Origin: Desulfovibrio mangrovi
GTDB lineage: Bacteria > Desulfobacterota > Desulfovibrionia > Desulfovibrionales > Desulfovibrionaceae
DNA: 64,000 nt
Direction: 5' to 3'
Assembly: GCF_026230175.1 (NCBI RefSeq)
Contig: NZ_CP104208.1
Location: forward strand, 3,348,001-3,412,000
In this document: positions 63,009 through 64,000 of the stretch, in pieces
Layout: every line of letters begins with the position of its first letter
Numbering within the stretch: position 1 is the first letter of the stretch
The notes under the pieces: generated by a model
Told to the model about the DNA's origin: nothing
What the model saw: only the letters and a program-made list of their open reading frames with translations
Databases searched by the model: none
Position numbers and translations under genes: made by a program

Positions 63009-63347
63009 CTAGCTGGTGTGCAGGATGGAAAGCCCGCAGATGAGCAGGGCCATGCCTAGCCATGCGCTGGGCTTGAGTCGTTGTCCGAACAGCAGCCAGC
63101 CGCCGAGCGAGGTGCCCAGTATGCCGAAACCGCCCCACATGGCGTAGGCAACGGCAAGATCCATGCTGCGAACGGCAAACGACAGCGACGTGAAGGCCAG
63201 CCCCACGGCTGCCAGCGCCAGCAGGCCGTAGCGGCGGATGCGGAAGCCTTCGGACTTGGCCAGCAGCAGATTGGCCGCAACGTCCAGCGCTGCCGCCATC
63301 ATGACCAGCAGCAATCCCGCTGAAAACAGGGAAGAAAGTGTTTCCAT
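63009..63347 (-). CDS. SMR-family transporter subunit, MdtI-like
   Basis: Protein of 112 residues with four membrane helices, the small multidrug resistance layout. The first helix has AAALDVAANLLL with D22 at the place of the conserved glutamate (E14 of EmrE). RSMDLAVAYAMWGGFGILGT and GMALLICGLSIL match the third and fourth helices. It starts 1 bp after the partner gene, as in two-component SMR pairs such as MdtIJ, which exports spermidine in E. coli. The substrate here is unproven. Confidence 0.85.
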   Translation of the reverse strand: METLSSLFSAGLLLVMMAAALDVAANLLLAKSEGFRIRRYGLLALAAVGLAFTSLSFAVRSMDLAVAYAMWGGFGILGTSLGGWLLFGQRLKPSAWLGMALLICGLSILHTS

Positions 63348-63348
63348 G

Positions 63349-63762
63349 CTAGTGCCCGCCTACGGTGTTTTTGAGTGCGTCGTTATGCGTGCCTTTGCTG
63401 TCGTCATGGCTGGCTTCTGCCGTGCCGTGATGCACCAGCAAGACGCCTGCTGCCACGGCGCACAGGGCGGCAAAGCGTGTCAGCGTCAACTCTTCCCCCA
63501 GCAGTAGTACGCTTGAGAGCGTGATGAACAGGAGGCCGAGTCCCTCCCAGAAGGCAAAGGCCACCCCCACAGGCAGGGCGGTGGTCGCCAGCGCCAGCAG
63601 GTAGTAGGACAAGCCGATGAACAGCAGCATGAGCACTATGCCGAGCTGCGCACCATGCGGCATGCTCCAGCTTTGGGCCGCTTTCATGAGCGTTGTGCCC
63701 GTCACTTCGGACACGATGGCGCCCACAAGGCATATCCAGTGATATGCTCGTACGGAAGACAT
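63349..63762 (-). CDS. SMR-family transporter subunit, MdtJ-like
   Basis: Protein of 137 residues from ATG 63762, chosen because AAGGGGG lies 8 nt upstream. Four membrane helices are present: GAIVSEVTGTTLMKAAQ with the conserved glutamate E at about 16, then LATTALPVGVAFAFWEGLGLLFI and a final helix. A hydrophilic His/Asp/Asn-rich tail of about 25 residues follows. It forms a heterodimer with the downstream partner. A glutamate here and an aspartate in the partner suggest functional asymmetry. Confidence 0.85.
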   Translation of the reverse strand: MSSVRAYHWICLVGAIVSEVTGTTLMKAAQSWSMPHGAQLGIVLMLLFIGLSYYLLALATTALPVGVAFAFWEGLGLLFITLSSVLLLGEELTLTRFAALCAVAAGVLLVHHGTAEASHDDSKGTHNDALKNTVGGH

Positions 63763-64000
63763 GAACAATACCCCCTTGGCGACATGTGGCCGCCAAAAGA
63801 CGTTGCAGAACAGGATGGATTCAGCCGGAGAATGAAGCGTGCGGGGGGCGCGGGCTAAAGACCGGTGCGCCAGTAATGTTCCGAGGAGACGATGCTCCTG
63901 CGGCAGGCAAGTGTGATGCTTTTATGGAAAAACATGGGGCGGATGCTACTGTTCGCAAAGGAAAATAGCAACCGCCCCGGAAGTGGGCTGGCAGTGCGGT
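63763..64000. other. Non-coding end of the window
   Basis: 238 bp upstream of the SMR pair with no supportable gene. It contains an inverted repeat GGGGCGG...CCGCCCC (about 63936-63979) and a GGAG-ACGATG-CTCC hairpin near 63890. I could not match it to a riboswitch family; a rightward gene may start beyond the window. Confidence 0.3.

Noticed and set aside
61366-63138. Minus-strand open frame of 590 codons opposite the sigma-54 regulator
   Set aside because: It is a GC-rich antisense shadow; the plus strand encodes an unmistakable NtrC-family protein across the same bases.
63860-64000. Possible cobalamin or guanidine riboswitch at the window end
   Set aside because: A GGAG-loop-CTCC hairpin and CCGAGGAGAC are only weakly reminiscent. 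The rest of either consensus is missing, and any rightward gene is outside the window.

Overview
The window reads as chromosomal DNA of a Gram-negative deltaproteobacterium close to Desulfovibrio (Desulfovibrionaceae). This is inferred from protein character, the moderately high GC content, and a cell-surface adhesin locus whose gene content matches what I remember of the D. vulgaris biofilm type I secretion locus. No marker such as rRNA is present, so the genus is not proven. I see no insertion sequences, prophage, CRISPR array or origin.

Layout. 1-5 kb: a SAM-methyltransferase-like protein, tRNA-Arg, then a rightward run of ubiX-type flavin prenyltransferase, UPF0173 metallo-hydrolase, GIY-YIG protein and DEAD-box helicase. 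5-13.4 kb: a lipoprotein and a leftward purine-salvage cluster (BMP-family binding protein, phosphoribosyltransferase, two-domain ABC ATPase, two permeases, adenine deaminase). 13.7-16.4 kb: a lipoprotein, two identical tRNA-Phe genes, a VOC protein and an AraC regulator. 16.5-36.4 kb: the large-adhesin locus. 36.5-42.5 kb: a 3-hydroxyisobutyrate-dehydrogenase-family enzyme, tRNA-Leu, ribF, a CLC channel with CBS domains, a canonical HD-GYP protein and a SRAP protein. 42.7-47 kb: the complete tolQ-tolR-tolA-tolB-pal group. 47.3-50 kb: an orphan RND-type adaptor divergent from a second TolC-like protein. 50-64 kb: dGTPase, a glycosyltransferase, a UDP-galactopyranose-mutase-like flavoprotein, an unknown two-gene membrane module, sfsA, an aspartate aminotransferase, pgi, an NtrB/NtrC-like two-component pair and a two-subunit SMR transporter.

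The main system is a self-contained adhesin secretion, retention and release device. A 3685-residue adhesin carries a LapA-like N-terminal retention region with a TAAG motif at residues 98-101. It then has cadherin-like and jelly-roll-like repeats, RTX repeats, a lectin-like region and a C-terminal type I secretion signal. It is transcribed away from an operon encoding the ABC exporter, the HlyD-type adaptor, a LapG-type periplasmic cysteine protease and an inner-membrane Cache-PAS-HD protein. A TolC-like outer membrane protein lies just downstream of the adhesin. The receptor that should control LapG is not a GGDEF/EAL LapD. It is an HD-GYP-derived protein that has lost nearly all recognisable metal ligands, including the HD pair itself, which makes it the most interesting gene in the window.

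Other features worth attention are a 705-bp near-identical repeat inside the adhesin gene, a five-copy 17-bp tandem repeat whose unit carries both a ribosome binding site and an ATG at the dGTPase start, and a shared promoter architecture in front of the tRNA genes.
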